Made by a program: the position numbers and the translations under genes. A DNA stretch of 64,000 nucleotides from Gracilibacillus halophilus YIM-C55.5 (GTDB taxonomy: Bacteria > Bacillota > Bacilli > Bacillales > Amphibacillaceae). Of the stretch, positions 40,643-50,001 are shown piece after piece (position 1 is the stretch's first letter; every line of letters starts with the position of its first letter). A model generated the notes under the pieces. The model was not told the origin of the DNA. It worked only from the letters and a program-made list of their open reading frames with translations, and made no database searches. The DNA is taken from contig NZ_APML01000005.1 in NCBI RefSeq assembly GCF_000359605.1, forward strand, positions 28,259 through 92,258. Direction: 5' to 3'.

Positions 40643-42316
40643 ATGAATCAACAATGGTGGCAACAATCGGTTGTTTATCAAATTTATCCGAAAAGTTTTA
40701 ATGATACAACTGGAAATGGTATTGGTGATATTCAAGGGATCATTGAAAAGTTAGATTATTTACAAACTTTAGGGGTCGATGTGATTTGGTTGACGCCGAT
40801 TTATGCCTCGCCACAACGCGATAATGGCTATGATATTTCCGATTACTATTCCATCGATCCCATGTATGGAACGATGGCTGATTTTGAAGAATTGCTTCAA
40901 CAAGCTCATCAAAAAGGGATCAAAGTCATTATGGATATCGTTGTCAATCATACATCGACAGAGCATGAATGGTTTCAACAAGCGAAACGTTCCAAGCAGA
41001 ATCCGTATCGTGATTTTTATATTTGGCAAGATGGAAACGATGGTGATGTACCGACCAATTGGCAATCAAAATTCGGTGGTTCTGCTTGGCAGTATGATGA
41101 CACAACGAAACAATACTATTTACACTTATTTGACGTTACCCAAGCGGATCTCAATTGGGAAAATGAACAAGTACGTAATGAAGTGTATCAAATGATGAAT
41201 TTCTGGTTAGATAAAGGGGTCGATGGTTTCCGGCTAGATGTGATCAATCTGATTAGCAAGGATCAACGGTTCCCGAATGATGTACCGCCAGGGGATGGTA
41301 GGACGTTTTATACCGATGGCCCCCGCGTGCATGAATTTTTGCATGAGATGAACCAAAACGTTTTTAAAGGGCGCCAGACGATGACGGTGGGAGAAATGTC
41401 GTCAACGACCGTCGAAGATTGTGTGAAGTACACACGTCCTGAACGAGAAGAGTTAGATATGACCTTTCAATTCCATCATTTAAAAGTAGACTATCCAAAT
41501 GGTGAAAAATGGACAAAGGCGCCATTTGATTTTCTTGAGCTGAAACGAATTTTATCAAAATGGCAAGTGCAAATGCATCAAGGCGGCGGTTGGAATGCGT
41601 TGTTTTGGTGTAACCATGATCAGCCAAGGATTGTCTCCCGTTTCGGCGACGATCAAACCTATCATAAAGAATCGGCAAAAATGTTAGCCACAACGATTCA
41701 TATGATGCAGGGAACGCCATATATTTACCAAGGCGAAGAGTTTGGCATGACAAACCCAGGTTTTGATTCCATTACTGATTATCAAGATGTGGAATCCATT
41801 AATATGTACAAGATGAAAAAGGAAGAAGGTATGCCAGAAGAGGAGATCCTGTCGATTTTACAAGAGAAATCGCGTGATAATTCGCGAACCCCCGTGCAGT
41901 GGAATTCACAACCTCACGCTGGGTTTACAACGGGCACGCCATGGTTAAAAGTTCCGTCTTCATATGAAGAGATAAACGCACAGAAAGCAGTGGATGATCC
42001 GTCTTCAATATTCTATCATTATCAATCATTAATTCATCTTCGCAAACAATACGAGGTCATCACAGACGGAGATTATCGCTTGATTTTCCCTGATCATCAT
42101 GCTATTTTTGCTTATATACGAGAGAATGACGATGAGCAATTACTTGTGATAAATAATTTTTATGGTGAAGATACGGTGTTTGCATTACCAGAGAATATAG
42201 GTCTCGTTCATCACGCAGGAGAGGTCTTATTGGCAAATTATCCAGATGTGAGCCGTTCATTTAACCAGCTCACACTAAGACCATACGAATCCATCGTTTA
42301 TTATCTAACTAAATAA
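40643..42316 (+). CDS. treA: Phosphotrehalase (alpha,alpha-phosphotrehalase), GH13
   Basis: A 557-residue glycoside hydrolase of family 13 that splits trehalose 6-phosphate into glucose and glucose 6-phosphate. The catalytic nucleophile Asp is in GVDGFRLDVINLI, the acid/base Glu in TVGEMSS, and the third Asp in WCNHDQPRIVSRFGDD. MDIVVNHTSTEHEW and a C-terminal beta domain are also present. The ATG at 40643 has GGAAGG about 8 bases upstream; a GTG nine bases earlier overlaps that site. The stop is followed 12 bases later by treR. Confidence 0.95.
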   Translation: MNQQWWQQSVVYQIYPKSFNDTTGNGIGDIQGIIEKLDYLQTLGVDVIWLTPIYASPQRDNGYDISDYYSIDPMYGTMADFEELLQQAHQKGIKVIMDIVVNHTSTEHEWFQQAKRSKQNPYRDFYIWQDGNDGDVPTNWQSKFGGSAWQYDDTTKQYYLHLFDVTQADLNWENEQVRNEVYQMMNFWLDKGVDGFRLDVINLISKDQRFPNDVPPGDGRTFYTDGPRVHEFLHEMNQNVFKGRQTMTVGEMSSTTVEDCVKYTRPEREELDMTFQFHHLKVDYPNGEKWTKAPFDFLELKRILSKWQVQMHQGGGWNALFWCNHDQPRIVSRFGDDQTYHKESAKMLATTIHMMQGTPYIYQGEEFGMTNPGFDSITDYQDVESINMYKMKKEEGMPEEEILSILQEKSRDNSRTPVQWNSQPHAGFTTGTPWLKVPSSYEEINAQKAVDDPSSIFYHYQSLIHLRKQYEVITDGDYRLIFPDHHAIFAYIRENDDEQLLVINNFYGEDTVFALPENIGLVHHAGEVLLANYPDVSRSFNQLTLRPYESIVYYLTK

Positions 42317-42328
42317 ATGGAGAGTTCT

Positions 42329-43042
42329 ATGCGGAATAAGTATTTTATCATTTATCAAGACATGGTGGAACAATTAAATAAAGCGAAATATGTGCCGAAC
42401 GAGTATTTACCTTCTGAGCATGAATTAATGGAACAGTTTCAAACGTCGCGCGAAACTGTTCGGAAGGCATTACACTTGCTGGCGCAAAACGGTTATATTC
42501 AAAAGATTCGAGGGAAAGGATCTTTAGTTATTGACCGTAGCAAGTTTGATTTCCCTGTATCCGGATTGGTCAGTTTTAAGGAGCTAGCAGAGAATTTAGA
42601 TCAAACGCCGACGACGACAGTGCACCAATGTGAACGAATGACACCGTCTGACTTTGTCCGTGATCAATTGCGCCTGGCTTATACTGATCAAGTGTGGGAA
42701 GTGGTTCGCACGCGATCGTTTGATAACAGTCGTATTATTTTGGATAAAGACTATTTAGCGGAAAAATATGTTCCTTATCTCACGAAAGACATTGCCCAAG
42801 ATTCGATTTATGCTTATGTAGAAGGTGAATTGGAATTAACGATTAGTTTCGCGAAAAAGGAAATTGTCGTTGAGGAGCCAACAAAGGAAGATCGATCGTT
42901 GTTGGATCTAGAAGGCTTTCATAATATCGTTGTGATTAAAAACTATGTCTATTTAGAAGATGCGAGCTTATTCCAATATACGGAGTCGAGACATCGTCCT
43001 GATAAATTCCGCTTTGTCGACTTTGCCAGACGGAATCAATGA
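42329..43042 (+). CDS. treR: GntR family repressor of the trehalose operon
   Basis: A 237-residue regulator with a winged helix (LPSEHELMEQFQTSRETVRKALHLLAQNGYIQKIRGKGS) and a UTRA domain (FPVSGLVSFKEL to YVYLEDASLFQYTESRHRPDKFRF). By family knowledge trehalose 6-phosphate releases it from the operators upstream of treP. The ATG at 42329 follows GGAGAG by 4 bases; an ATG at 42317 overlaps that site. It ends the operon, followed by a long terminator hairpin. Confidence 0.94.
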   Translation: MRNKYFIIYQDMVEQLNKAKYVPNEYLPSEHELMEQFQTSRETVRKALHLLAQNGYIQKIRGKGSLVIDRSKFDFPVSGLVSFKELAENLDQTPTTTVHQCERMTPSDFVRDQLRLAYTDQVWEVVRTRSFDNSRIILDKDYLAEKYVPYLTKDIAQDSIYAYVEGELELTISFAKKEIVVEEPTKEDRSLLDLEGFHNIVVIKNYVYLEDASLFQYTESRHRPDKFRFVDFARRNQ

Positions 43043-43047
43043 CACAG

Positions 43048-43107
43048 AAAACGCCTCTTTCGTTGCTAGGTGATTGACCAACCTAGTACGAAATGGAGGC
43101 GTTTTTC
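43048..43107. terminator. Bidirectional terminator between treR and the iron permease
   Basis: AAAACGCCTC (43048-43057) pairs with GAGGCGTTTT (43096-43105), extended by inner pairing TTCGT/ACGAA and CTAGGT/ACCTAG. A long stem with a T run on each side. Confidence 0.85.
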
Positions 43108-43111
43108 ATGT

Positions 43112-44112
43112 CTATGATTTTAATAACAGATAAATGAAGTAAGGTGCGCTTAATAAGGCAATGATGACACCGACGGGAAGCGAAGTGGGTGACAGTAAGT
43201 TCTCGCTTAAAATATCTGCTGTTACTAAGATAAAGGCACCAATTAACGTCGCGACAGGAATCATATATTGATGCATCGGACCGACGAGTTTTCTTGCAAT
43301 ATGCGGTGCGACTAACCCTAAGAAGCAATGCCGCCACCAGCTGCAACTGAAGCACCAGCTAAGGACACTGCCAGCACTAGAAGAATCAATCGTTCTTTCT
43401 CCACTCGAGCCCCCAAGCTTGAAGCGACAGCATCCGTCAATGTCATCACATTTAAGGCATGATATTTCCAAATCACGATCGGAATCAGTAAGATCATCCA
43501 TGGCAGTAATCCCCAGACAAACATCCAACTCGTATTCCAAATATCACCCGATAGCCAGACTGTCACTTGACGAAAGTCTTGTGGATCCATTTTGAGTTGA
43601 AAAATGATCAGTGCCGCTTGAAATGCTGCATTGACGCCGATACCCACTAAAATCAGTCGTACTGGGCTAATTCCTTCTCGCCATGACAGTACGTAAATCA
43701 CGACGGCTGCCACTAATGCCCCAAGAAAAGCAAAACCAGGCATCGAAAACACTGAAATCAAAGAATCAGTGTTCATCTCACCTTGAAAAAAGTAGATAAA
43801 CAATACGATAGAAAAGCCTGCCCCTGCATTGATCCCGATAATACCAGGTTCAGCCAGCTCATTTTGCGTAATCGATTGTAAGACAGCACCTGAAGTCGCG
43901 AGTCCAGCCCCGATTAATATAGCTAGCAAAATACCAGGCAGTCGAAATTGAAAGAGAACGAGTGCTTGATCCTCAGTGCCATTACCTGTAATGGTTTGCC
44001 ATACTTCGAGCGGGGAAATGTTCATCGTGCCCACATTTAAACTGATGAGACTGCTAATGATAATTGCTGTTGTACATAATATAAGAATCAAGATGAATCG
44101 TTGTTTTCTCAT
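43112..44112 (-). pseudogene. Iron-siderophore ABC permease (FecD/YfhA-like), frameshifted
   Basis: The gene encodes the FecCD fold: SGAVLQSITQNELAEPGIIGINAGAGF, VWLSGDIWNTSW and DAVASSLGARVEKERL, up to SVAAGGGIA. It then stops in frame, while FLGLVAPHIARKLVGPMHQYMIP and TADILSENLLSPTSLPVGV continue in another frame to 43112. One extra T near 43322-43327 restores a normal protein of about 333 residues. All key FecCD motifs survive, so a base-call error is plausible. Its start overlaps the stop of the upstream permease by 4 bases. Confidence 0.82.
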
Positions 44113-45134
44113 ATATTTGCACCGCCTCTCCCTCGCGCTAAATAAAGGAAAAATGGCACACCGATAATTGAGGTGATCGCTCCCACAGGCGTTTCAAAAG
44201 GAGCGTTGACCGTTCGCGCTAAGATATCAGCGATGACTAATAGAAGCGCACCAAAAATAGCCGATGACGGAATAATCCAACGGTAATCAGTGCCAACAAG
44301 AAAGCGCATGATATGAGGAACAATCAAGCCAATAAAACCGACGGCTCCGGCAGTTGTGACGGCTGCCCCTGTTAATATAAATACGGCAATAATCGCAACG
44401 AATTTGATCCACACATTTCTTTGACCGAGCCCTGAAGCGACATCGTCTCCGAGCGATAAAAGTGTTAATGAATGTGCAATCAATAGCGCTAGAATAAATC
44501 CGATACTACCAGTGATGCCTAGAACATAAACGGAAGTCCATGTTGTATTCGCTAAGCCACCAGCAATCCAAAAGCTTAACTGTTTTTCTAATTGGAAGTG
44601 TAAGGAGATAATCGACGTAAAGGATTGTACAAAGGTCCCAATTGCTACACCAGCTAACGCGAGTTTTACAGGTGTTAATCCACCTCTTGATGCATTTCCG
44701 ATCATAAAAACGGCAATAACAGTAAGTCCAGCTCCAATAAACGCAGCGAAAGTTTGTCCCATATTTGAAAGAGATGGAAAGAAAGCAAGTGCTATGACTA
44801 GCCCAAATGCAGCCCCATCGGTTACCCCCATAATCGAAGGTGAAGCTAAGGGATTTCTTGTCATTCCCTGCATAATGGCACCTGCTGTGGCGAGGAAAGC
44901 TCCAACAAAAACGGACCCAATCCCTCTAGGTAATCGAATATCACGTATAACAAGATGTTCTGAATTTTCTTGATGAAATTGAAATATACTATTCCAAACG
45001 GTTGTTATATTAATATCAGTCGCCCCGTACGTAATGGAAGCCATAAGGGCGAAAAATAACAATACAAACCCGATGATGATAAAGATCAGATTGAACCGTT
45101 GTGGACGGCTCTTTAATCGGTTCGTTTCTTGCAT
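44109..45134 (-). CDS. Iron-siderophore ABC transporter permease (FecC/YfiZ-like)
   Basis: A 341-residue FecCD-family permease with about 9-10 helices. Typical segments are RLPRGIGSVFVGAFLATAGAIMQGMTRNPLASPSIMGVTDGAAFG and GAVGFIGLIVPHIMRFLVGTDYRWIIP, with TVNAPFETPVGAITSIIGVPFFLYL at the end. It pairs with the downstream permease to import iron loaded on a siderophore. The operon has no ATPase gene; related Bacillus systems (YfiZ-YfhA with YfiY) use the shared ATPase YusV. A Fur box lies in the divergent promoter region. Confidence 0.9.
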   Translation of the reverse strand: MQETNRLKSRPQRFNLIFIIIGFVLLFFALMASITYGATDINITTVWNSIFQFHQENSEHLVIRDIRLPRGIGSVFVGAFLATAGAIMQGMTRNPLASPSIMGVTDGAAFGLVIALAFFPSLSNMGQTFAAFIGAGLTVIAVFMIGNASRGGLTPVKLALAGVAIGTFVQSFTSIISLHFQLEKQLSFWIAGGLANTTWTSVYVLGITGSIGFILALLIAHSLTLLSLGDDVASGLGQRNVWIKFVAIIAVFILTGAAVTTAGAVGFIGLIVPHIMRFLVGTDYRWIIPSSAIFGALLLVIADILARTVNAPFETPVGAITSIIGVPFFLYLARGRGGANI

Positions 45135-45226
45135 GCATATCCCTTCTCATAAACGATGATAGAGGTAGTATATCGGCAAATCAAACATTCATCAATAGTT
45201 GAAAAGAAATGCTTGAATTTTTAATT

Positions 45227-45245
45227 GAAAATGATTATCATATTC
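45227..45245. promoter_or_regulatory. Fur box in the divergent iron-transport promoter region
   Basis: GAAAATGATTATCATATTC, 19 bases, is close to the Fur consensus GATAATGATWATCATTATC, with the central ATGATTATCAT intact. It is shared between the permease operon on the minus strand and the binding-protein gene on the plus strand, so both should respond to iron starvation. Confidence 0.85.
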
Positions 45246-45283
45246 GTTAGGGAATTTATCATAAATAAAGGAATGATGCACCG

Positions 45284-46231
45284 ATGAAGAAATATATTGT
45301 GTTGCTTGCCATGGGCTTCGTGTTGTTCTTAACAGCTTGTGGTAATAATAACGGACAAGAAGAAACCGATGGTGAGGGTGAGTCGACCAATACATCCGAT
45401 CCTATTATCGTATCAGGCCAAAATGGTGTTGAATTAGATGCTGTCCCTGAACGAGTCATCGCACCGTATATGGAAGATACATTGGTGGCCCTAGGTGTTA
45501 AACCAGTGGCTCAATGGGCAATCGGGGATACGGTACAAAATTATTTACAAGATGATTTAGAAGGCGTTGAAAAAATTGAGTGGGATTTACCGCCTGAGTC
45601 TGTATTAAGTCATGATCCAGATTTAATTATTTTAAGTGCGTTGGATTCTATGGCAGGTCAACTCGAGGATTATGAAAATATCGCACCGACATATGTGTTT
45701 GAACCAAGCGTACATGCGGATCTGCGAGAGCAAGTACTTACTGTCGGCAAACTATTGGATAAAGAAGATGAAGCAGAAGAACGCTTAGCGGCTTATGATG
45801 AGCATGTTACGCAAGCAAAGGAAACATTATCTGATGAAGTGGCAGATGAGACCGTAGCGATGATTTGGGTAAGCGGTGATCAATACTTTATGTTTGAAGA
45901 AGATCGTCACGCAGCTAAAGTGCTTTATCAAGATGTAGGTCTAACGCCGTCTGATGTAACGAAGGAGTTAGGTGAAGCCGGTGAGAATTGGGATCCTATC
46001 TCATTAGAAAAATTATCTGAACTACAAGCGGATCATCTATTCTTACTTGGCAAAGAGGATGCAGCTGGCATGGAAACATTAGAAAACAGTAGCATTTATC
46101 AAAATCTCCCTGCAGTCCAAAATGAGCAAGTATATCACATCGAAGACCAAAGTAACTGGACCAATAAAGGCATTATCGCTTATGAACAAACCCTCGATGA
46201 AGTCGTGGACGTTTTTACCGATGAATCATAA
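45284..46231 (+). CDS. Iron-siderophore ABC transporter substrate-binding lipoprotein (YfiY-like)
   Basis: A 315-residue periplasmic-binding-protein-like lipoprotein. The signal is MKKYIVLLAMGFVLFLTACG (lipobox LTAC), followed by an acidic Gly/Glu/Ser linker. The type III binding fold has VPERVIAPYMEDTLVALGVKPVAQW, HDPDLIILSALDS and the C-terminal NKGIIAYEQTLDEVV helix. It is divergent from the two FecCD permeases, sharing a Fur box, as in the Bacillus yfiY / yfiZ-yfhA locus, which takes up hydroxamate-type siderophores such as schizokinen. Ligand identity is inference. AAGGAATG precedes the ATG. Confidence 0.9.
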   Translation: MKKYIVLLAMGFVLFLTACGNNNGQEETDGEGESTNTSDPIIVSGQNGVELDAVPERVIAPYMEDTLVALGVKPVAQWAIGDTVQNYLQDDLEGVEKIEWDLPPESVLSHDPDLIILSALDSMAGQLEDYENIAPTYVFEPSVHADLREQVLTVGKLLDKEDEAEERLAAYDEHVTQAKETLSDEVADETVAMIWVSGDQYFMFEEDRHAAKVLYQDVGLTPSDVTKELGEAGENWDPISLEKLSELQADHLFLLGKEDAAGMETLENSSIYQNLPAVQNEQVYHIEDQSNWTNKGIIAYEQTLDEVVDVFTDES

Positions 46232-46250
46232 TGTTGGATCGAACATTATG
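46227..46250. repeat. Perfect inverted repeat overlapping a stop codon
   Basis: CATAATGTT (46227-46235) and AACATTATG (46242-46250) flank a six-base GGATCG loop. It spans the TAA of the iron-binding lipoprotein gene, and a separate terminator follows, so its role is unclear. Confidence 0.6.
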
Positions 46251-46274
46251 CATATAAACCTCATGAATATAAAC

Positions 46275-46310
46275 AGGGAACGACTGGCGATTCGCGGTCG
46301 TTCCCTTTTT
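46275..46310 (+). terminator. Terminator of the iron-binding lipoprotein gene
   Basis: AGGGAACGAC (46275-46284) pairs with GTCGTTCCCT (46297-46306), ending in a T run. Confidence 0.85.
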
Positions 46311-46313
46311 GAT

Positions 46314-46573
46314 TTACCAGAAGAAAAATGGCAAGAATGCAACGGTAGCGATGGCGCCTAAAGCAATACCTAGTCCAAGTCCCCGGCCGTATCCTCCATA
46401 AGGACCATAATAGCCCCAGCATATCCGCCTGGACTTGCGCCAAGTGGTTCAATGAAGACGCGAGACGGTGTCACTCTTTTAATCACACCTTTATGCATTT
46501 TTCCATCATGGGTAACGATTTTCGCCGGTCGACCGATGTTTTTACAACACATATCATAGTGTCTTTGTGACAT
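46314..46573 (-). pseudogene. Small glycine/tyrosine-rich membrane-tail protein, frameshifted
   Basis: From ATG 46573 (after AAAGGAG) the frame reads CCKNIGRPAKIVTHDGKMHKGVIKRV, FIEPLGASPGGYAG. A different frame then gives GYYGPYGGYGRGLGLG and IALGAIATVAFLPFFFW with a stop at 46314. One added G in the run at 46414-46417 joins them. The layout, an Sm-like beta barrel followed by a Gly/Tyr-rich segment and a hydrophobic C-terminus, is seen in small Bacillus proteins of unknown function, some linked to spores. The Cys-Cys pair near the N-terminus is also typical. Confidence 0.65.
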
Positions 46574-46659
46574 AGACGTAACTCCTTTCATCCTAGCGTA
46601 ATAGTAGACTATGTGAACATCACTAGGATTGCGTGGACAAATGCCAAGGGAGATACGCC

Positions 46660-47493
46660 CTAATTGTTCGCTTTGTCATCCGTAAAGCTTTCTAAAATGT
46701 CTTCATTGTGCGTATAGAGCAATTGTTTTATGGAACATTGGTGCTTCTGGCAATAGTGCCGAATGATATGATAACCCATATGATACCCGAAGTTTTTAGG
46801 TAGTGTGCCGCCACCATACATGATTTTGTCGTGTAAAGGATGAAAACGGGTGATGTGCTGTTGAGTCTGAATCCATTTTTGCCATAACGTTTGTGCTTCT
46901 TGTGCGCTAAACTTCTCCAACCATTGATTGCCATAGTCGGCCCCGAGGATTTGTCTTACCGTATACTCGGCAATCCCTTCTAACAAAATGGCATCCGTTA
47001 CATCAAACGCATCGTCTTCTTTGCTTAAATAATGAAGCCTGCATGTATGGTTATATTCATGAATCAATACCGCTGCCAACTGTTTGCTTGATGCGGTTGT
47101 ACTGACAAAAAGAAATACCTTATCTTGAAAACTTAATCCAGCGTTCCCATGAAACCACTCTCGTAATTCATGACTCCGTTCATCAGAAGGGAGGATAAAA
47201 ACAGTTGTATCTGGCCCGTTCCATTGTTTGCGAAGTTTCTGAAACAATTTGTTCACAACTCGTCGGTAGTTTCGCTTTACCCATTTTTGAATCATGTGTT
47301 TATCATGAACAGTTGGAGAAAATAAACCGTGACGAATGAAATGCTGTTGAATCGTTGTCGCATCTGTTTGTTGAAAATAGTGTTGTAATGGTTGGCAGAT
47401 GGATTGAATCTGTGCTCTCGCAGGTTCCATTGCTCTTGTTTCGATTTGTCGGGTGTAGTCAGCGAGCCATTTTTCGGTTGGTTTAATACTCAC
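46660..47493 (-). CDS. DUF2268 putative zinc protease (YjaZ-like)
   Basis: A 277-residue protein with a zincin-like active site. LAAVLIHEYNHTCRL contains HExxH, and ILLEGIAEYTVRQILG supplies a downstream Glu as in gluzincins. The basic N-terminal half has no export signal, suggesting a cytoplasmic location. It belongs to the DUF2268/YjaZ family, whose substrate is unknown. The start is GTG with GGAG 4-8 bases before it; it overlaps the stop of the upstream methyltransferase by 4 bases, so the two are translated together. Confidence 0.85.
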   Translation of the reverse strand: MSIKPTEKWLADYTRQIETRAMEPARAQIQSICQPLQHYFQQTDATTIQQHFIRHGLFSPTVHDKHMIQKWVKRNYRRVVNKLFQKLRKQWNGPDTTVFILPSDERSHELREWFHGNAGLSFQDKVFLFVSTTASSKQLAAVLIHEYNHTCRLHYLSKEDDAFDVTDAILLEGIAEYTVRQILGADYGNQWLEKFSAQEAQTLWQKWIQTQQHITRFHPLHDKIMYGGGTLPKNFGYHMGYHIIRHYCQKHQCSIKQLLYTHNEDILESFTDDKANN

Positions 47494-48197
47494 GTTGCTC
47501 CCTCCGATGGCTTTACTACATACAATCCCGCTGCGAGTTGATCATGATATGTTGCGTTAATGATCTGGTGTGTACGTAATGTTTCGAAGGCGTCTTCATC
47601 CCATTGGAAGTTCTCATTCTTTTGCAACCATTCGCCTTTCAATTGCTTATCGAGATATTCAAAATGCTGGATGGTACAATCATGCTGGCGAAAGATGGAT
47701 GCCCATTCTTCATAAGTGTGTAAGGAAGGAATGTCATAAAAATCTTCAATTAATTGTTTATCTGCATCGGTTAACGTATCGCTAGCCGTCATTTCTACAA
47801 AAACCATCGTTCCTTGAGGGATAATAAGGCGCGCGAGTTCTTTCATGCTTTGTGATGTGTTGGTAAACGACAGAACCGATTCAGCAATGATGAAGTCAAA
47901 ACTTTGATCTGCGTATGGTAGTTGATGCACATCAGCTTGTTTGATCATGATTTGGGGATAATGATGAGTGTTCGTTTTCGCCATGTGAATCATTTGTTCA
48001 TCATGATCAATTGCTGTAATCGGCGCGTTTGTCAGTCGAGTGAGTTGTTTTGCCGTTTCGCCGATGCCACAGCCCACTTCTAAAATATGAGAGAAAGCGG
48101 ATATATCGAGCTCCTCTGTCCATTTTTTCGTTGTATCGCTTCCACCAGGATGGGCGTAACCAATGCCAAGGTTGGCTATCAATTGTTGATAAGACAC
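47490..48197 (-). CDS. Class I SAM-dependent methyltransferase
   Basis: A 235-residue Methyltransf_11 type protein. SAM-binding motif I is ILEVGCGIGETAKQL, the acidic residue after beta 2 is in ITAIDHDEQMI, and motif post-II is KQADVHQLPYADQSFDFIIAESVLSF. The target molecule is unknown. Two GTG starts exist: the one at 48197 sits 11 bases after AGGAG, while the one at 48206 is only 2 bases away. It is followed, with a 4-base overlap, by the DUF2268 gene. Confidence 0.85.
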   Translation of the reverse strand: MSYQQLIANLGIGYAHPGGSDTTKKWTEELDISAFSHILEVGCGIGETAKQLTRLTNAPITAIDHDEQMIHMAKTNTHHYPQIMIKQADVHQLPYADQSFDFIIAESVLSFTNTSQSMKELARLIIPQGTMVFVEMTASDTLTDADKQLIEDFYDIPSLHTYEEWASIFRQHDCTIQHFEYLDKQLKGEWLQKNENFQWDEDAFETLRTHQIINATYHDQLAAGLYVVKPSEGAT

Positions 48198-48309
48198 GAT
48201 CCGCACAACTCCTTTCTTTCATAGTGGTTTAACTTTGATATGAATTGTAGTAAGATTAATTATGTCGTTGAAAATAGTGTATACTTCAAGGGTAAAGAAG
48301 GTGAATCAG

Positions 48310-48807
48310 TTGAATGAAAAAGAAATTGAATTGCTGAAATTGTTAGAAAAGAATGGAAGACTTGATGCTGAAACGATTGGCAAAATGCTTGATGTATCAG
48401 CTGATGAAGTTGAACAAATGATTGCCAAATTAGAAAAAGAAAATGCGATTCTTGGCTATTCAACATTGGTTGACTGGTCAAATGTTTACGAATATGAAGG
48501 CGTAGCTGCTCTTATTGACGTAAAAGTGACACCAGCAAGAGGAGTAGGCTTTGATAAAATTGCTTCTCGTATTTATCGTTTTCCTGAGGTTAAGGCGGTT
48601 TATTTAATGTCTGGGGCTTATGATTTAAGTATATCAGTGGAAGGCAAAACGATGATGGAAGTGAGCCGTTTTGTTTCAGAAAAATTATCTACGTTAGATA
48701 CGGTGCTTTCCACAACCACTCATTTTATTTTGAAAAAGTATAAACACGATGGCATTATCTTTGATGAAGATGATGACCAAGATAAAAGGATTATGGTGTC
48801 GCCATGA
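48310..48807 (+). CDS. Lrp/AsnC family transcriptional regulator (YugG-like)
   Basis: A 165-residue regulator. The HTH is NEKEIELLKLLEKNGRLDAETIGKML with recognition helix SADEVEQMIAKLEK, followed by the RAM/ligand domain (VKVTPARGVGFDKIASRIYRFPEVKAVYLMSGAYDLSIS). It starts at TTG 48310, with AAGAAGG 8 bases upstream; ATG at 48262 lacks a ribosome site. It overlaps the aminotransferase gene by 4 bases, matching the Bacillus yugG-yugH pair, so it probably regulates that operon. Confidence 0.87.
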   Translation: MNEKEIELLKLLEKNGRLDAETIGKMLDVSADEVEQMIAKLEKENAILGYSTLVDWSNVYEYEGVAALIDVKVTPARGVGFDKIASRIYRFPEVKAVYLMSGAYDLSISVEGKTMMEVSRFVSEKLSTLDTVLSTTTHFILKKYKHDGIIFDEDDDQDKRIMVSP

Positions 48808-49967
48808 GTTCATCCTATTTAGCAGACCACGTCCAGACATTAAAACCATCAGGCATTCGAAAGTTCTTTGATGTTGCTTCCCAAATGGAGAATGTGATTT
48901 CTCTTGGTGTCGGAGAACCAGACTTTGTGACACCATGGAATGTGATTGAAGCTAGTTATCATTCGTTAGAACAAGGGTATACCGCTTATACAGCAAATGC
49001 GGGATTGCCAGAATTACGAGAAGAAATTAGCGAATATTTACGCCAAACGTTTACGGTTACGTACCAGCCAGAGACGCAGGTATTAGTTACCGTAGGGGCG
49101 AGTCAAGCGATTGATTTAGCTTTACGTGCGATTCTGAATCCAGGCGATGAAGTTATCGTCGTTGAGCCTAGCTTTGTCTCTTATGCACCAACTGTTGGGC
49201 TTGCTGGTGGTGTGGTGAAAGTCATTGATACCAAGCCAGAAAATGAATTTAAAGTAACACCAAGTCAAATTGAAGAAGTCGTTACTGATCGTACGAAAGC
49301 GATTGTGTTATGCAGTCCCAATAACCCAACGGGAACAGTACTGTCACCTGAGGAATTAGAAGGCATTGCTGCTGTACTGAAGAAACATGATATATTAGCG
49401 ATTTCTGATGAAATTTATGTAGAATTATCTTACGATCAAGCAGCAACCAGTTTGGCAGCTGTAGATGGCATGAAGGAGCGGACGATTTTAATTTCCGGTT
49501 TCTCCAAAGCGTTTGCGATGACCGGTTGGCGTTTAGGCTACACAGCAGGTCCAGAAGAAATCATCCAAGCTATGACGAAAATTCATCAATATACGATGAT
49601 GTGTGCTCCTACAATGGCTCAACATGGCGCGATTGAAGCACTTCGTAACGGTAATGAAAGCGTCATTGAAATGAAGTCAAGCTATCGCCAACGCCGTAAT
49701 TTTATCGTGAAATCGTTCAATGAAATGGGATTAAGTTGTCATACGCCAGGTGGCGCTTTTTACGTCTTCCCGTCGATTAAAGAAACAGGCTTGACGTCAG
49801 AAGAATTTGCCCAAAAGCTATTGGAAGAACAACGAGTCGCCGTAGTACCAGGACACGTCTTTGGTGATAGCGGTGAAGGATATATTCGTTGCTCTTATGC
49901 AACATCATTAAAACAATTAGATGAGGCAATCACACGAATGAGTGAATTTGTCCAGAAGTATATCTAG
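48804..49967 (+). CDS. PLP-dependent aminotransferase, class I/II (YugH/PatA-like)
   Basis: A 387-residue aminotransferase of fold type I. It has ISLGVGEPDFVTPWNV, GASQAIDLALRAI, the Asn and Asp PLP contacts in SPNNPTGTVLSPEEL and AISDEIYVELSYD, and the PLP-binding lysine in LISGFSKAFAMTGWRLGY. It resembles YugH/PatA and aromatic or aspartate-type transaminases; the substrate is uncertain. It is coupled by ATGA overlap to the AsnC-type regulator and ended by a terminator. Confidence 0.92.
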   Translation: MSSSYLADHVQTLKPSGIRKFFDVASQMENVISLGVGEPDFVTPWNVIEASYHSLEQGYTAYTANAGLPELREEISEYLRQTFTVTYQPETQVLVTVGASQAIDLALRAILNPGDEVIVVEPSFVSYAPTVGLAGGVVKVIDTKPENEFKVTPSQIEEVVTDRTKAIVLCSPNNPTGTVLSPEELEGIAAVLKKHDILAISDEIYVELSYDQAATSLAAVDGMKERTILISGFSKAFAMTGWRLGYTAGPEEIIQAMTKIHQYTMMCAPTMAQHGAIEALRNGNESVIEMKSSYRQRRNFIVKSFNEMGLSCHTPGGAFYVFPSIKETGLTSEEFAQKLLEEQRVAVVPGHVFGDSGEGYIRCSYATSLKQLDEAITRMSEFVQKYI

Positions 49968-49994
49968 CTAGCAGTGTGAGCTGCTAGTTTTTTC
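49968..49994 (+). terminator. Terminator of the AsnC-aminotransferase operon
   Basis: CTAGCAG (49968-49974) pairs with CTGCTAG (49981-49987), followed by a run of Ts. Confidence 0.8.
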
Positions 49995-50001
49995 TGTAAT
50001 G

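Noticed and set aside
41364..41753. 129-codon open frame on the minus strand
   Set aside because: Lies wholly inside treA, whose catalytic motifs are clear on the plus strand; no ribosome site.
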